A stretch of DNA of 64,000 nt from Dielma fastidiosa (GTDB lineage Bacteria > Bacillota_I > Bacilli_A > Erysipelotrichales > Erysipelotrichaceae), in assembly GCF_000313565.1 (NCBI RefSeq), contig NZ_HE578926.1, positions 346,414 to 410,413 on the forward strand, read 5' to 3'. Below are positions 1 to 8,596 of the stretch, in pieces (the stretch's first letter is position 1; each line of letters starts with the position of its first letter). Both the position numbers and the translations under genes were made by a program. The notes under the pieces are model-generated. The model saw nothing but the letters and a program-made list of their open reading frames with translations, made no database searches and was not told the DNA's origin.

Positions 1-1
1 A

Positions 2-1750
2 GAATGGAATCTTGATATCTTGTATAAGAGTTATGAAAGTGAAGAATTTCAGCATGATTTTAAAGCTCTGCCGGCTTTAATCGATGAATTGAGCGAATGT
101 GCGAAGCATCTTGATGAGGGTGCGGTAAAGGATAAGCTAGTGGAAGTGCTGATGCTGAATGAAAAGCTGACATTGGCAGTAAGCCGGCTTGCCTATTACA
201 TCAATCTGCGGCAGACGGTCAACACATCAGATGCCCAGACAGTTGCTTATGGTGCGCAGCTGAGTCAGATGATGGCGGCAACTGCTAAACCAACTACTGC
301 CATCAATAAGTTTATTGCCGGGATTGAAAATCTTGATGAAGTGATTGAACAGGATGAATTATTAAAAACCTATCGTTTCATGCTTCATGAAATTAAACAG
401 AATGCCAAGCATCTGCTGAGTGAAGAAGTAGAAGAAGTTCTTTCAATGATGGATCTGACCGGCGGTGAAGCATGGGGCAATCTTCAGGAATACATGACTT
501 CTACCTTAGAAGTGGATTACAAGGGTGAAAAGGTTAACCTGAGCATGGTGCGCAATCTAGCCTATGATGAAAGTGCTGAGGTACGCAAGGCCGCTTATGA
601 AGCAGAGCTGGCGGGTTATGAGAAAATCAAGGAGCCGGTGGCTTTCGCGCTGAATAATATTAAGAAACAGGTTAACACAGTAGCGGCGTTAAGAGGCTAT
701 GAATCACCGCTGGCAATGACGCTGGAAGACAGCCGCATGCAGCGTTCAACCCTTGATGCGATGCTGAAGGCAATGGATAAGCATATGCCAAAATTCAGAG
801 CTTATATGAAGCGCAAGGCAGAATTATTAGGACATGAGAACGGACTGCCATGGTATGATTTATTTGCACCGTTAGGTGAAAGTGATCGTAAATTCACAGT
901 GGAAGAAGCCAGAGATTATTTAGTTAATCATTTCCGCGGCTTCGCTGATGACCTTGCCGATATGGTCGCGGAAGCCTTTGACAACGCATGGATTGATTTT
1001 TATCCGCATAAGGGTAAAGTCGGCGGTGCGTTCTGTGAAAACCTGCCGCAGTTTAAACAGAGCCGTGTACTCACTAATTTTGACGGCGCGTTAGGTGATG
1101 TCGTTACTTTGGCCCATGAGCTGGGACATGCTTATCACGGCTACAACATTCAAGACCACCGGCCGCTGAATGTAAACTATTCAATGCCGGTAGCTGAGAC
1201 GGCGTCTACCTTTAATGAAAATTTGATTATGAATTCTGTTATTGATGAAACTGAAGATAAAAAAGAAAAAATGGCGCTGATTGAAAAACAGCTTCAGGAT
1301 CTGAATCAGATCATCTGTGATATTTATTCCCGGTATCTGTTTGAAAGTGCTGTTTTTGAAAATGCGAAGGATCAATTCATGTTTGCTGACAGCTTATGTG
1401 AAATGATGATTGAAGCACAGAAGAAGGCATATGGTGATGGTCTTGATGAAAAGACATTGAATCCTTATATGTGGATCTGTAAATCTCATTATTATTCTTC
1501 AGGTTTAAGCTTCTATAATTTCCCATATGCGTTCGGCGGTCTGTTTGCCAGAGGCCTCTATGCGAAATATAAGAAGGAAGGTGCTGATTTTGTGCCTAAA
1601 TATCGTGAATTGCTGCATGCGACAACAATCAGCAGCGTTGAGGATGTAGCGGCGATCTGTGATATTGATTTGACCAAAGAGGAATTCTGGGAAGATGCCT
1701 TGGTATCCTGTGAAGAACTGATCGACCAGTTCCTTGAATTATCTAAATAA
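2..1750 (+). CDS. pepF: M3-family oligoendopeptidase F (5'-truncated by the window edge)
   Basis: Zinc metallopeptidase that trims short peptides in the cytoplasm. The M3 signature HELGHAYHG is visible near base 1115, and the downstream VAETASTFNE segment supplies the expected glutamate ligand. The frame is open to the first base and its first codons (EWNLDILYKSY) match the usual N-terminus of the family, so the TTG at 20 is not the start. About 582 residues are present, close to the usual ~600, so only a few codons are missing. A hairpin terminator follows directly. Family call is strong; peptide specificity is unknown. Confidence 0.93.
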   Translation, partial: EWNLDILYKSYESEEFQHDFKALPALIDELSECAKHLDEGAVKDKLVEVLMLNEKLTLAVSRLAYYINLRQTVNTSDAQTVAYGAQLSQMMAATAKPTTAINKFIAGIENLDEVIEQDELLKTYRFMLHEIKQNAKHLLSEEVEEVLSMMDLTGGEAWGNLQEYMTSTLEVDYKGEKVNLSMVRNLAYDESAEVRKAAYEAELAGYEKIKEPVAFALNNIKKQVNTVAALRGYESPLAMTLEDSRMQRSTLDAMLKAMDKHMPKFRAYMKRKAELLGHENGLPWYDLFAPLGESDRKFTVEEARDYLVNHFRGFADDLADMVAEAFDNAWIDFYPHKGKVGGAFCENLPQFKQSRVLTNFDGALGDVVTLAHELGHAYHGYNIQDHRPLNVNYSMPVAETASTFNENLIMNSVIDETEDKKEKMALIEKQLQDLNQIICDIYSRYLFESAVFENAKDQFMFADSLCEMMIEAQKKAYGDGLDEKTLNPYMWICKSHYYSSGLSFYNFPYAFGGLFARGLYAKYKKEGADFVPKYRELLHATTISSVEDVAAICDIDLTKEEFWEDALVSCEELIDQFLELSK

Positions 1751-1757
1751 AATAGTT

Positions 1758-1792
1758 AAAAGATCTCACTGATGAAAAGCGAGATCTTTTTA
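1758..1792. terminator. Bidirectional terminator between pepF and the AraC gene
   Basis: AAAAGATCTC and GAGATCTTTT form a 10-bp stem, with T-rich DNA on both sides. It separates two convergent genes. Confidence 0.8.
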
Positions 1793-1793
1793 A

Positions 1794-2690
1794 TTATTGA
1801 GACTGATACGGATACCAGAGCTCCATCGATGGAATCTGCGCAGTATGATAAATTTCAGGCGCGAAACAATCCATCACATAACCATGTTCAGACAGCCACC
1901 GAGTGCTGAATTTTACCGCTTTATTGAGCGAAGCCGTTACCAGCTCATCAAAGGTTTCCGCTTCAAAGCTGCAGATAATGTAGGCTCTTGGCGGCAGAGT
2001 GAAGCTCTCCCATTGGGTATTAGCGGCTTCACACTCGGCACCGGTAAAATAGGTAAAGCAGCCATCAGGGGTTTTGCTGTTCAGATAAGAAACGCCAATT
2101 TCACGGCCGTGATGAAGTACGGGCAGCTGATGTTTCAGCTGATGAAACTGCGTCCACAATTGACCGGGTATATCTACCCCGCAGGTTTCTCCCAACGGCA
2201 GCTGAGCGCTGATTGGAACAATACCGCTGATGCCTGTAAAATGAATCGGCTGTTCTAAAACAATGTGCTTCATTTCCAGCACCAAGCCCTCACTGACTAA
2301 CGGACTATTTTCTTCAATCTCTGTTTCATTCAGCAGCAAATCCGGCTTATCGAATTGATTCAGCATGATGGGCTTTTGACGATAGCTTGTCGGTGTCATG
2401 CCATAAGCCTCTTTAAATGAGCGGGTAAATACTTCCTGTGAACCAAAACCGCAGCTAACCGCGATATTCAGGATTGTATCATCACTCTCCTTCAGTATTT
2501 CACACGCCTTTGCCAAACGCCGCAGCTTAATATATTCCATGACCGGCTTTTTAACTAATTTTGTAAATAACCGCTGATAATAAAAAGGGGATAGGGCTGC
2601 CTTCGCGGCCAATTGTTTAATATCCTGTTTCGCATCCAGATTTTCTTCAATAAAATCCAGCGTGCATTGTATCGATTCCCATGCGTACAT
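1794..2690 (-). CDS. AraC-family regulator with GyrI-like effector domain
   Basis: 298 residues. The two AraC helix-turn-helix units lie at the N-terminus (about residues 8-105, with the typical ILNIAVSCGFGSQEVFTRSFK stretch around the second helix). The C-terminal ~160 residues look like the GyrI/AraC effector-binding fold that binds drugs or other small hydrophobic ligands in Rob/SoxS-like proteins. The gene is divergent from a UvrA-like ABC protein, which it may control (inference). A GGAGG-type site precedes the ATG at 2690. Confidence 0.85.
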   Translation of the reverse strand: MYAWESIQCTLDFIEENLDAKQDIKQLAAKAALSPFYYQRLFTKLVKKPVMEYIKLRRLAKACEILKESDDTILNIAVSCGFGSQEVFTRSFKEAYGMTPTSYRQKPIMLNQFDKPDLLLNETEIEENSPLVSEGLVLEMKHIVLEQPIHFTGISGIVPISAQLPLGETCGVDIPGQLWTQFHQLKHQLPVLHHGREIGVSYLNSKTPDGCFTYFTGAECEAANTQWESFTLPPRAYIICSFEAETFDELVTASLNKAVKFSTRWLSEHGYVMDCFAPEIYHTAQIPSMELWYPYQSQ

Positions 2691-2834
2691 AGCTGTACCT
2701 CCTTTGATACTTATAGAATATCATAAATCTATACTAAAGCTTTGATTCTCTCTGCTGTTTCACCATGTCAGAATCGTTTGTGTTATACTATCATCAGATG
2801 CAGGATGAGTAAAAAAACACAAGGAGGATCATAT
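2691..2834 (+). promoter_or_regulatory. Divergent promoter region of the AraC and UvrA-like genes
   Basis: Holds a likely -10 (TATACT, 2784-2789) for the rightward genes; no good -35 is seen, which fits an activator-dependent promoter. The ribosome site AAGGAGG at 2821-2827 fixes the UvrA-like start at 2835 rather than at upstream in-frame codons. Confidence 0.45.
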
Positions 2835-5273
2835 ATGTCAGCCATTATCATTAAAGGTGCGCGTACAGGAAATCTGAAGAATATTGATGCCACCATTCCT
2901 AAACAGCAGTTAGTTGTTTTAACAGGCGTATCCGGCTGCGGGAAGTCCACCTTGGCCATTGATACTTTATTTCAGGAATGTCAGCGGCGTTATCTTGAAG
3001 CGATGGGCATGCAGGGCATTCAAAAGCCTAAGCTGGACAGCTTATCGGGCGGTTCGCCGGCTATTTTGATTACTGCCGGTCATAGTGTGAATAATCCGCG
3101 TTCTTCATTAGGTACGATGAGTAATATTTATACTGATCTGCGGATGCTTTATGAAAAGCTGTCTGCCCGCCGCTGTCCAATCTGTCATGAGCTGTTTGAT
3201 CAATCGATGATTAAGGAAGAAACTGAAAAACAAGAGGATTCGTTTAAGGTTTACATTCATTGTCCGCATTGTCATGCAAGGATTGAAAAATTAACCCGGT
3301 CCCATTTTTCTTATAATACAAGAGAAGGTGCCTGTACGGCTTGTCAGGGACTTGGTCAGGAGCTGATGCTTAATGAGTCAAAGCTTATTGATGAGACATT
3401 AAGTTTAAAGGCAGGTGCGGTTGCTTATTGGGAAGCCCGCTACAAAGAGTATCAGATTGATTTATATGAAAAGGCTTTAAAGGTTTATGGCTTGCCTGCT
3501 GTTCATGATTTGCCGGTTAAAGACTTCTCAGAGGCTCAGAAATCGCTGCTGCTTGATGGAACTGATAACCCATGGATACGAATTGCCTATCCGCACATTA
3601 AAGCGCCTAAAACGGTTTCTGAAGGTCTGTTTGAAGGTGTGCGGCCCATCCTGTGGCGGCGGTTAAGTGAAAAAGGCAGTTTAAGCAAACAGCTGGCGCC
3701 TTATTTCATTGAGGGTGAATGCCGTGAATGCCATGGCGAACGGCTTAATATGCTCAGCCGTGAAGCAAGTATCATGCATACCCGGCTGCCAGAACTTGTG
3801 CAATATTCCTTAGAAGCGCTCTGGCAATGGATTGATTGCCTTGAAAAGCAGTGCAGTCAAGAACAGCTGGTATTGGTTGAAGTTTATCTGCTTGATTTAA
3901 AAACCAAGCTGCAGCGGCTGATTAATGCCGGTCTTTCCTATCTGACACTTGACCGGCAGACGATGACACTCTCCGGCGGTGAGCTGCAGCGAATCAGACT
4001 GGCCGCGGCTTTAGATTCTGAATTAAGCGGCGTCCTCTATATTCTCGATGAACCGACAACCGGTCTGCATGCCAAGGATACAGAAGGTATTATTCAATTG
4101 ATGAACAAGCTCAAGGCGATGGGTAATACGGTACTTGTCATCGAGCATGATCCTGATGTGATGAAGGCTGCTGATCAGATTATCGACATGGGTCCAGGGG
4201 CCGGCCGTTTTGGCGGTGAAATCGTCGCTCAGGGCAGTTTTGAAGAACTGCAGAAACAGGCTTCCTCCATCACGGGTCAGTATTTTAAAAAGCAGCGGAC
4301 CTGCCAAGGAAAAAACCGTCAGCCTCAGGGCTGGATTGAAATCATCAATGCAACGCGCAACAACTTGAAGCACCTCGATATTAAGCTGCCGATCAATGTG
4401 TTATGCGCAGTCACCGGGGTATCCGGATCAGGTAAATCAACGCTAATATTTGAGGTACTGGCAAAGCAGCAGGCGTGTGATGCAATCTTGAATCTTCAAC
4501 AATTTAAAAAGATTATCGCCATTGAGCAGACACCGCTGAACCGCATGAAACGCTCTAATGTAGCGACATATAGCACTCTTTTTACCGAAATCAGAAAGAT
4601 CTATGCCAAACAGGGATATGCGGCTGGTCTGACACCTCGGCATTTCTCATTTAATGCTCCCGGCGGCCGCTGTGAGCATTGTCAGGGATTGGGTACGGTC
4701 ACCAGCAATCTCTTATTTTTCAATGATATAGAAGTCACATGCCCGATCTGTCATGGCAGACAATTCAGTGATGATGTATTAAAAATAAAATTTAAGGGCT
4801 ACAATATTCATGAAATTCTGCATTTATCAATAATGGAAGCCGCGATAGTCTTCCAAGAATTTCCGAAGCTGATGAAAATATTAACACTGCTTATCGACAG
4901 CGGCTTAGGTTATCTTGAACTGGCGCAGTCTTGCACGACATTATCTGCCGGTGAAGCACAGCGGCTAAAGCTTGCCAATGAATTAAATCAGAGTCAGAAG
5001 CAGGGAAATCTTTATCTGATTGATGAACCAACGACGGGTCTGCATCCCCTCGACATTGATAATTTTCTGAAGCTGCTTCAGCGTCTGGTTGATCAGGGAA
5101 ACACGGTTATTGTGGTAGAACATAATCTTCAGCTGATCCGGCAAGCCGATTACATCATCGATCTGGGACCTTTGGGCGGCATTCATGGCGGTAAAGTCAT
5201 CGCTCAAGGAACACCTCTTGAAATCAGTGAAAATCCGGAATCAATCACCGGTCATTATCTAAAGGAGATATAA
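2835..5273 (+). CDS. UvrA-like ABC ATPase (class II UvrA paralogue)
   Basis: 812 residues, against about 940 for housekeeping UvrA. Two ABC ATPase halves are present: Walker A GVSGCGKST near the start and GVSGSGKST near residue 535, signatures LSGGELQR and LSAGEAQR, and Walker B LDEPTTGLH / IDEPTTGLH. Zinc-binding CxxC pairs (CPICHELF, CPHCH, CTACQGLG, CEHCQGLG, CPICHGRQ) are kept. The segment between the first Walker A and the first zinc module is much shorter than in true UvrA, so the UvrB-binding domain is probably missing. Such paralogues (for example DrrC) are linked to resistance to DNA-binding drugs; that role here is inference from the divergent drug-type AraC gene. Start chosen from AAGGAGG 8 bases upstream. 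Confidence 0.85.
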   Translation: MSAIIIKGARTGNLKNIDATIPKQQLVVLTGVSGCGKSTLAIDTLFQECQRRYLEAMGMQGIQKPKLDSLSGGSPAILITAGHSVNNPRSSLGTMSNIYTDLRMLYEKLSARRCPICHELFDQSMIKEETEKQEDSFKVYIHCPHCHARIEKLTRSHFSYNTREGACTACQGLGQELMLNESKLIDETLSLKAGAVAYWEARYKEYQIDLYEKALKVYGLPAVHDLPVKDFSEAQKSLLLDGTDNPWIRIAYPHIKAPKTVSEGLFEGVRPILWRRLSEKGSLSKQLAPYFIEGECRECHGERLNMLSREASIMHTRLPELVQYSLEALWQWIDCLEKQCSQEQLVLVEVYLLDLKTKLQRLINAGLSYLTLDRQTMTLSGGELQRIRLAAALDSELSGVLYILDEPTTGLHAKDTEGIIQLMNKLKAMGNTVLVIEHDPDVMKAADQIIDMGPGAGRFGGEIVAQGSFEELQKQASSITGQYFKKQRTCQGKNRQPQGWIEIINATRNNLKHLDIKLPINVLCAVTGVSGSGKSTLIFEVLAKQQACDAILNLQQFKKIIAIEQTPLNRMKRSNVATYSTLFTEIRKIYAKQGYAAGLTPRHFSFNAPGGRCEHCQGLGTVTSNLLFFNDIEVTCPICHGRQFSDDVLKIKFKGYNIHEILHLSIMEAAIVFQEFPKLMKILTLLIDSGLGYLELAQSCTTLSAGEAQRLKLANELNQSQKQGNLYLIDEPTTGLHPLDIDNFLKLLQRLVDQGNTVIVVEHNLQLIRQADYIIDLGPLGGIHGGKVIAQGTPLEISENPESITGHYLKEI

Positions 5274-5276
5274 ACT

Positions 5277-5534
5277 ATGAACTTTACAACTGAAAAGAAT
5301 CGCATTTATTATGAAGCAGACGGCAAACTGCTCGCGGAAATTACCTTTATCGACAGCGATGAAAACAGTATGACCATTAATCATACCTTTGTCGATGACA
5401 GTCTGCGCGGACAGGGCATCGCTTCCCAACTTGTACAAGCGGCAGTCAATGAAATAAAAAAACAGAAGAAGCATGTAAAAGCGTCCTGTTCCTATGCGGT
5501 GAACTGGCTTGCTAAACACCCTGACGCAGCTTAA
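5277..5534 (+). CDS. Small GNAT-type acetyltransferase (YidJ-like)
   Basis: 85 residues, typical of the minimal GNAT group. The acetyl-CoA binding loop is visible as the RGQGIASQLVQAAV segment. Three bases separate it from the stop of the UvrA-like gene, with AAGGAGAT inside that gene's end, so the two are co-transcribed. Substrate unknown; possibly a drug- or metabolite-modifying partner. Confidence 0.8.
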   Translation: MNFTTEKNRIYYEADGKLLAEITFIDSDENSMTINHTFVDDSLRGQGIASQLVQAAVNEIKKQKKHVKASCSYAVNWLAKHPDAA

Positions 5535-5553
5535 ATAAAACACATTTATAAGG

Positions 5554-5595
5554 AACCACTGACACTATTAAGAAGCGTCAGTGGTTTTGTTATTT
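5554..5595 (+). terminator. Terminator after the UvrA-like/GNAT operon
   Basis: AACCACTGAC and GTCAGTGGTT form a 10-bp stem followed by a T-rich tract. Confidence 0.85.
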
Positions 5596-5605
5596 TAATC
5601 AATCT

Positions 5606-5696
5606 GATTTTTATCTCAAGAAAAATCAGAATTTTCGTATTTTTTTTGAGATAAATGTCAAAAAAAGATGTACAAGTTAATATGTACATCTTTTTA
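5606..5696. terminator. ptsI terminator with alternative nested hairpins
   Basis: A strong hairpin with AAAAAGATGTACA/TGTACATCTTTTT arms (5662-5696) ends ptsI on the minus strand. Just beyond lie CTGATTTTT/AAAAATCAG (5606-5631) and TTTATCTCAA/TTGAGATAAA arms (5613-5655), which overlap and cannot form together. Probably back-to-back terminators of two convergent operons. Confidence 0.7.
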
Positions 5697-5702
5697 ATAT
5701 GT

Positions 5703-7409
5703 TTATTTATTTAATGCAGCCTTTACCAGTTCAGTTACTTCTTCAGCTGTATCCAGAGTCAGCGCCTTAGCAGCCAGCTCTTCCATTTCTTTCTTGCTTA
5801 AAGAGTTAACGATCTTACGTGCAGGCAGGATTGATGTAGCACTCATTGAGAATTCATCTAAGCCTAAACCAAGCAGTACAGGCACTGCATATGGATCACC
5901 GGCCATTTCACCGCACATACCAGCCCAGCGGCCATTGCTGTGAGCACCATCAATTGTCAGTTTGATTAAACGTAACAGAGATGGATTCAGCGGCTGATAC
6001 AAGTAAGAAACTTTCTCACTCATACGGTCAGCAGCCATTGAGTATTGTACTAAGTCATTTGTTCCGATTGAGAAGAAATCAGCTTCCTTCGCAAAGTTAT
6101 CAGCCAAAATAGCCGAAGCCGGAATTTCAACCATCATACCTACTTCAATATTATCCGCAACTTTAACACCTTCCTTAATCAGATTTTCTTTTTCTTCAAG
6201 GAAGATTGCTTTAGCCTGACGGAATTCATTGATTGTCGCAATCATTGGGAACATGATGCAAAGCTTGCCATATACAGATGCTCTGATCAGCGCTCTTAAT
6301 TGAGTACGGAAAATATCAGTACGATCCAGACACAGACGAATCGCGCGATAACCCAAGAATGGATTCATTTCTTCAGGGAATGTAAAGTAAGGCAGCTTCT
6401 TATCACCGCCGATATCCAATGTACGAACAACAACCTTCTTGCCGTTCATTCCCTCTAATACTTCTTTATAAGCTTCAAATTGTTCATCTTCAGTTGGGAA
6501 ATGATCTGAATTCATGTATAAGAATTCAGTACGGTACAGACCTACGCCTTCACCGCCATTATTCAATACACCTTCAACATCCTTTGGTGTACCGATATTA
6601 CCTGCCAATTCAACCTCATGACCATCAACAGTCACTGATTTTGCAGTCTTTAATACTTTTAATGCTTCTCTTTCTTCAGCAAAATCTTTTGCTTTCTGTT
6701 CATATAAAGCAACAGTTTCAGCATCTGGATTCAGGAACACTTCACCAGCAACCGCATCCAAAATTACTAAATCACCATGATTAGCTGCTTCAAGCACACC
6801 GGCACAGCCAACAACGGCAGGAATTTCAAGGCTTCTTGCCATGATAGCGGAATGAGACGTTCTGCCGCCGATTGCAGTCGCAAAACCTTTAGCGTGTTCA
6901 TTCAGCTGAGCTGTATCAGAAGGTGTTAAATCATGTGCTACGATAACAGAATCTTCATCAACCGCAGACAGATCAGGAATGATCAAACCCAATAAATGAG
7001 CTGTTAAACGATGCGTAACATCCTTAATATCAGCCGCTCTTTCACGGAAATAATCATTATCCATCGCTTCAAACATCGCAATTGTATTCTTCGCAACTGT
7101 ATCTGCTGCGAATTCAGCATTTACCTTATCATTTTCAATCATCGCAACGATTTGTGACGCAAAATCAGGATCTGAAGCCATCATTAAATGGGCGTCAAAT
7201 ACTGCCAGCTCTTCTTCGGATAATTTTCCAGCAGCTCTTTCTTTGATTCCTTCGATATCTTTCTTAGTTGCCTCTAAAGCCTCATTAAACTTGGCAATTT
7301 CATTAGCAGCATCGATATTGTCAACCTTGACAATTTCAACCTTAGGCTGTTCAAGCTTATAAACTTTCGCAATAGCAACGCCAGCAGATGCAGCAATACC
7401 TTTTAACAT
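5703..7409 (-). CDS. ptsI: PTS Enzyme I (phosphoenolpyruvate-protein phosphotransferase)
   Basis: 568 residues, full length. Transfers phosphate from PEP to HPr in the cytoplasm and so powers all PTS sugar uptake, including the mannose-type system at 52.8-55.5 kb. The phosphohistidine is His186 in [13 protein letters not shown]. The C-terminal PEP-binding domain shows [10 protein letters not shown], the MIEIPAS-like MMVEIPASA and [11 protein letters not shown]. No ptsH lies beside it, which is unusual for Firmicutes, where ptsHI is common. GAGGAGG precedes the start. Confidence 0.97.
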   Translation of the reverse strand: MLKGIAASAGVAIAKVYKLEQPKVEIVKVDNIDAANEIAKFNEALEATKKDIEGIKERAAGKLSEEELAVFDAHLMMASDPDFASQIVAMIENDKVNAEFAADTVAKNTIAMFEAMDNDYFRERAADIKDVTHRLTAHLLGLIIPDLSAVDEDSVIVAHDLTPSDTAQLNEHAKGFATAIGGRTSHSAIMARSLEIPAVVGCAGVLEAANHGDLVILDAVAGEVFLNPDAETVALYEQKAKDFAEEREALKVLKTAKSVTVDGHEVELAGNIGTPKDVEGVLNNGGEGVGLYRTEFLYMNSDHFPTEDEQFEAYKEVLEGMNGKKVVVRTLDIGGDKKLPYFTFPEEMNPFLGYRAIRLCLDRTDIFRTQLRALIRASVYGKLCIMFPMIATINEFRQAKAIFLEEKENLIKEGVKVADNIEVGMMVEIPASAILADNFAKEADFFSIGTNDLVQYSMAADRMSEKVSYLYQPLNPSLLRLIKLTIDGAHSNGRWAGMCGEMAGDPYAVPVLLGLGLDEFSMSATSILPARKIVNSLSKKEMEELAAKALTLDTAEEVTELVKAALNK

Positions 7410-7515
7410 ACTTTTTTCGTCCTCCTCAAGATCTCTTCATGATAAGCACAACGTCTAAACGTCGTTCAGTTGACTATAAATAACCGTTCTTATCTAAACT
7501 TTATTTTATCATTAT

Positions 7516-7836
7516 TTAAGCGGTTACGCAACGCACAAATTCATCAATAGCTCTTGATCGGATACGGTAATAAGTGCTCTTTGTGAAATAATTCATATAC
7601 CATTTAGCCTGACGGCTGCTGAAATAATCATTACGCAGGATCAGCGCCTCATCATCAGGCAGGCTGGCAAGAATCACGTCAATCGTTTCGATATATTCAA
7701 AAGCCTCTGCCAGCTCACGATTATCACACTCCGAAACCATCAAATTATCTATATCATAATACTGGCGTTTCAGCTTCTTATAAATCATCGCCAATTGCTT
7801 CACAATAGCTTCATTGTCCTTCTGCATATCATTCAC
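7516..7836 (-). CDS. Small protein resembling the MG284/MPN403 group
   Basis: 106 residues, acidic N-terminus with heptad-like helices. The C-terminus (WYMNYFTKSTYYRIRSRAID) looks like a helix-turn-helix of the phage ArpU / sigma-region-4 type. It resembles the small MG284/MPN403-type proteins of Mollicutes and relatives, recalled from family knowledge and not searched. It sits between kdpE and ptsI with its own GGGAATGGG-like leader, so it may be an independent gene. Function unknown. Confidence 0.6.
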   Translation of the reverse strand: MNDMQKDNEAIVKQLAMIYKKLKRQYYDIDNLMVSECDNRELAEAFEYIETIDVILASLPDDEALILRNDYFSSRQAKWYMNYFTKSTYYRIRSRAIDEFVRCVTA

Positions 7837-7885
7837 CCATTCCCTTAGTTAATATATATGCAGAAAAGCATTAAATACCTAAAAA

Positions 7886-8596
7886 TCATTCATTTTTTTC
7901 ATCAATTCTAAGTAAACGATAACCAATCCCGACATGAGTTTGAATATATCGCGGATGAGACGGATCAGGTTCGATTTTTTTGCGCAGCCCAGCCATAAAA
8001 ACACGCAGTGAAGCCACATCATTATCCCATGCGCTGCCCCAGATTTCACGGGTGATAGTTGTATGTGTCAGTACCTTGCCGACATTCTTTGCCAGCAGAC
8101 ACAATAATTTATATTCAATAGGTGTGACATGCAGTTCCTGATCATTAAGATAAACACAGCCGCCCGCATAGTCAATTTTCAAGCCGCCATTAACGAAGAC
8201 GGACGCGGCGGCATTGCTGCTTTGCATATAATGAATACGGCGCAGCGCCACCCGTAAGCGAGCCAGCAGTTCTTCCACGGAAAAGGGTTTAGTCAGATAA
8301 TCGTCAGCCCCGGCATCCAGTGCCTCAATCTTATCCCGGTCTTCAACCCGGGCACTTATTACAATAATCGGCATCAGTGACCAGGAACGCAGCTTCTTTA
8401 TAATTTCAATACCATCAATATCCGGCAGTCCGAGATCAAGCAGGACAACATCAGGATTATGCGTAACCGCTTCGCTGATTGCTTCACTGCCAGTAGTGCT
8501 CACATGAAAATGATAACCTTGTGTTTCCAAGGTTGCCGCAATTAAATTACGGATGGCAGAGTCATCCTCAACCACAAGCAGAAAGGGTTTATTCAT
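7886..8596 (-). CDS. kdpE: KdpE response regulator
   Basis: 236 residues. OmpR-type: receiver domain with phospho-acceptor Asp54 (VVLLDLGLPDIDG) and C-terminal winged helix (VTPIEYKLLCLLAKN, IREIWG-like TREIWGS). Overlaps the end of kdpD by 8 bases, so translation is coupled. Activates the kdp operon under K+ limitation or osmotic stress. Confidence 0.95.
   Translation of the reverse strand: MNKPFLLVVEDDSAIRNLIAATLETQGYHFHVSTTGSEAISEAVTHNPDVVLLDLGLPDIDGIEIIKKLRSWSLMPIIVISARVEDRDKIEALDAGADDYLTKPFSVEELLARLRVALRRIHYMQSSNAAASVFVNGGLKIDYAGGCVYLNDQELHVTPIEYKLLCLLAKNVGKVLTHTTITREIWGSAWDNDVASLRVFMAGLRKKIEPDPSHPRYIQTHVGIGYRLLRIDEKNE

Noticed and set aside
20..22. TTG as start of the oligoendopeptidase
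   Set aside because: The frame is open upstream to the window edge and the upstream codons match the family's usual N-terminus.
2742..2834. N-terminal extension of the UvrA-like protein
   Set aside because: The extension has no family match and covers the promoter; a strong AAGGAGG precedes the ATG at 2835.
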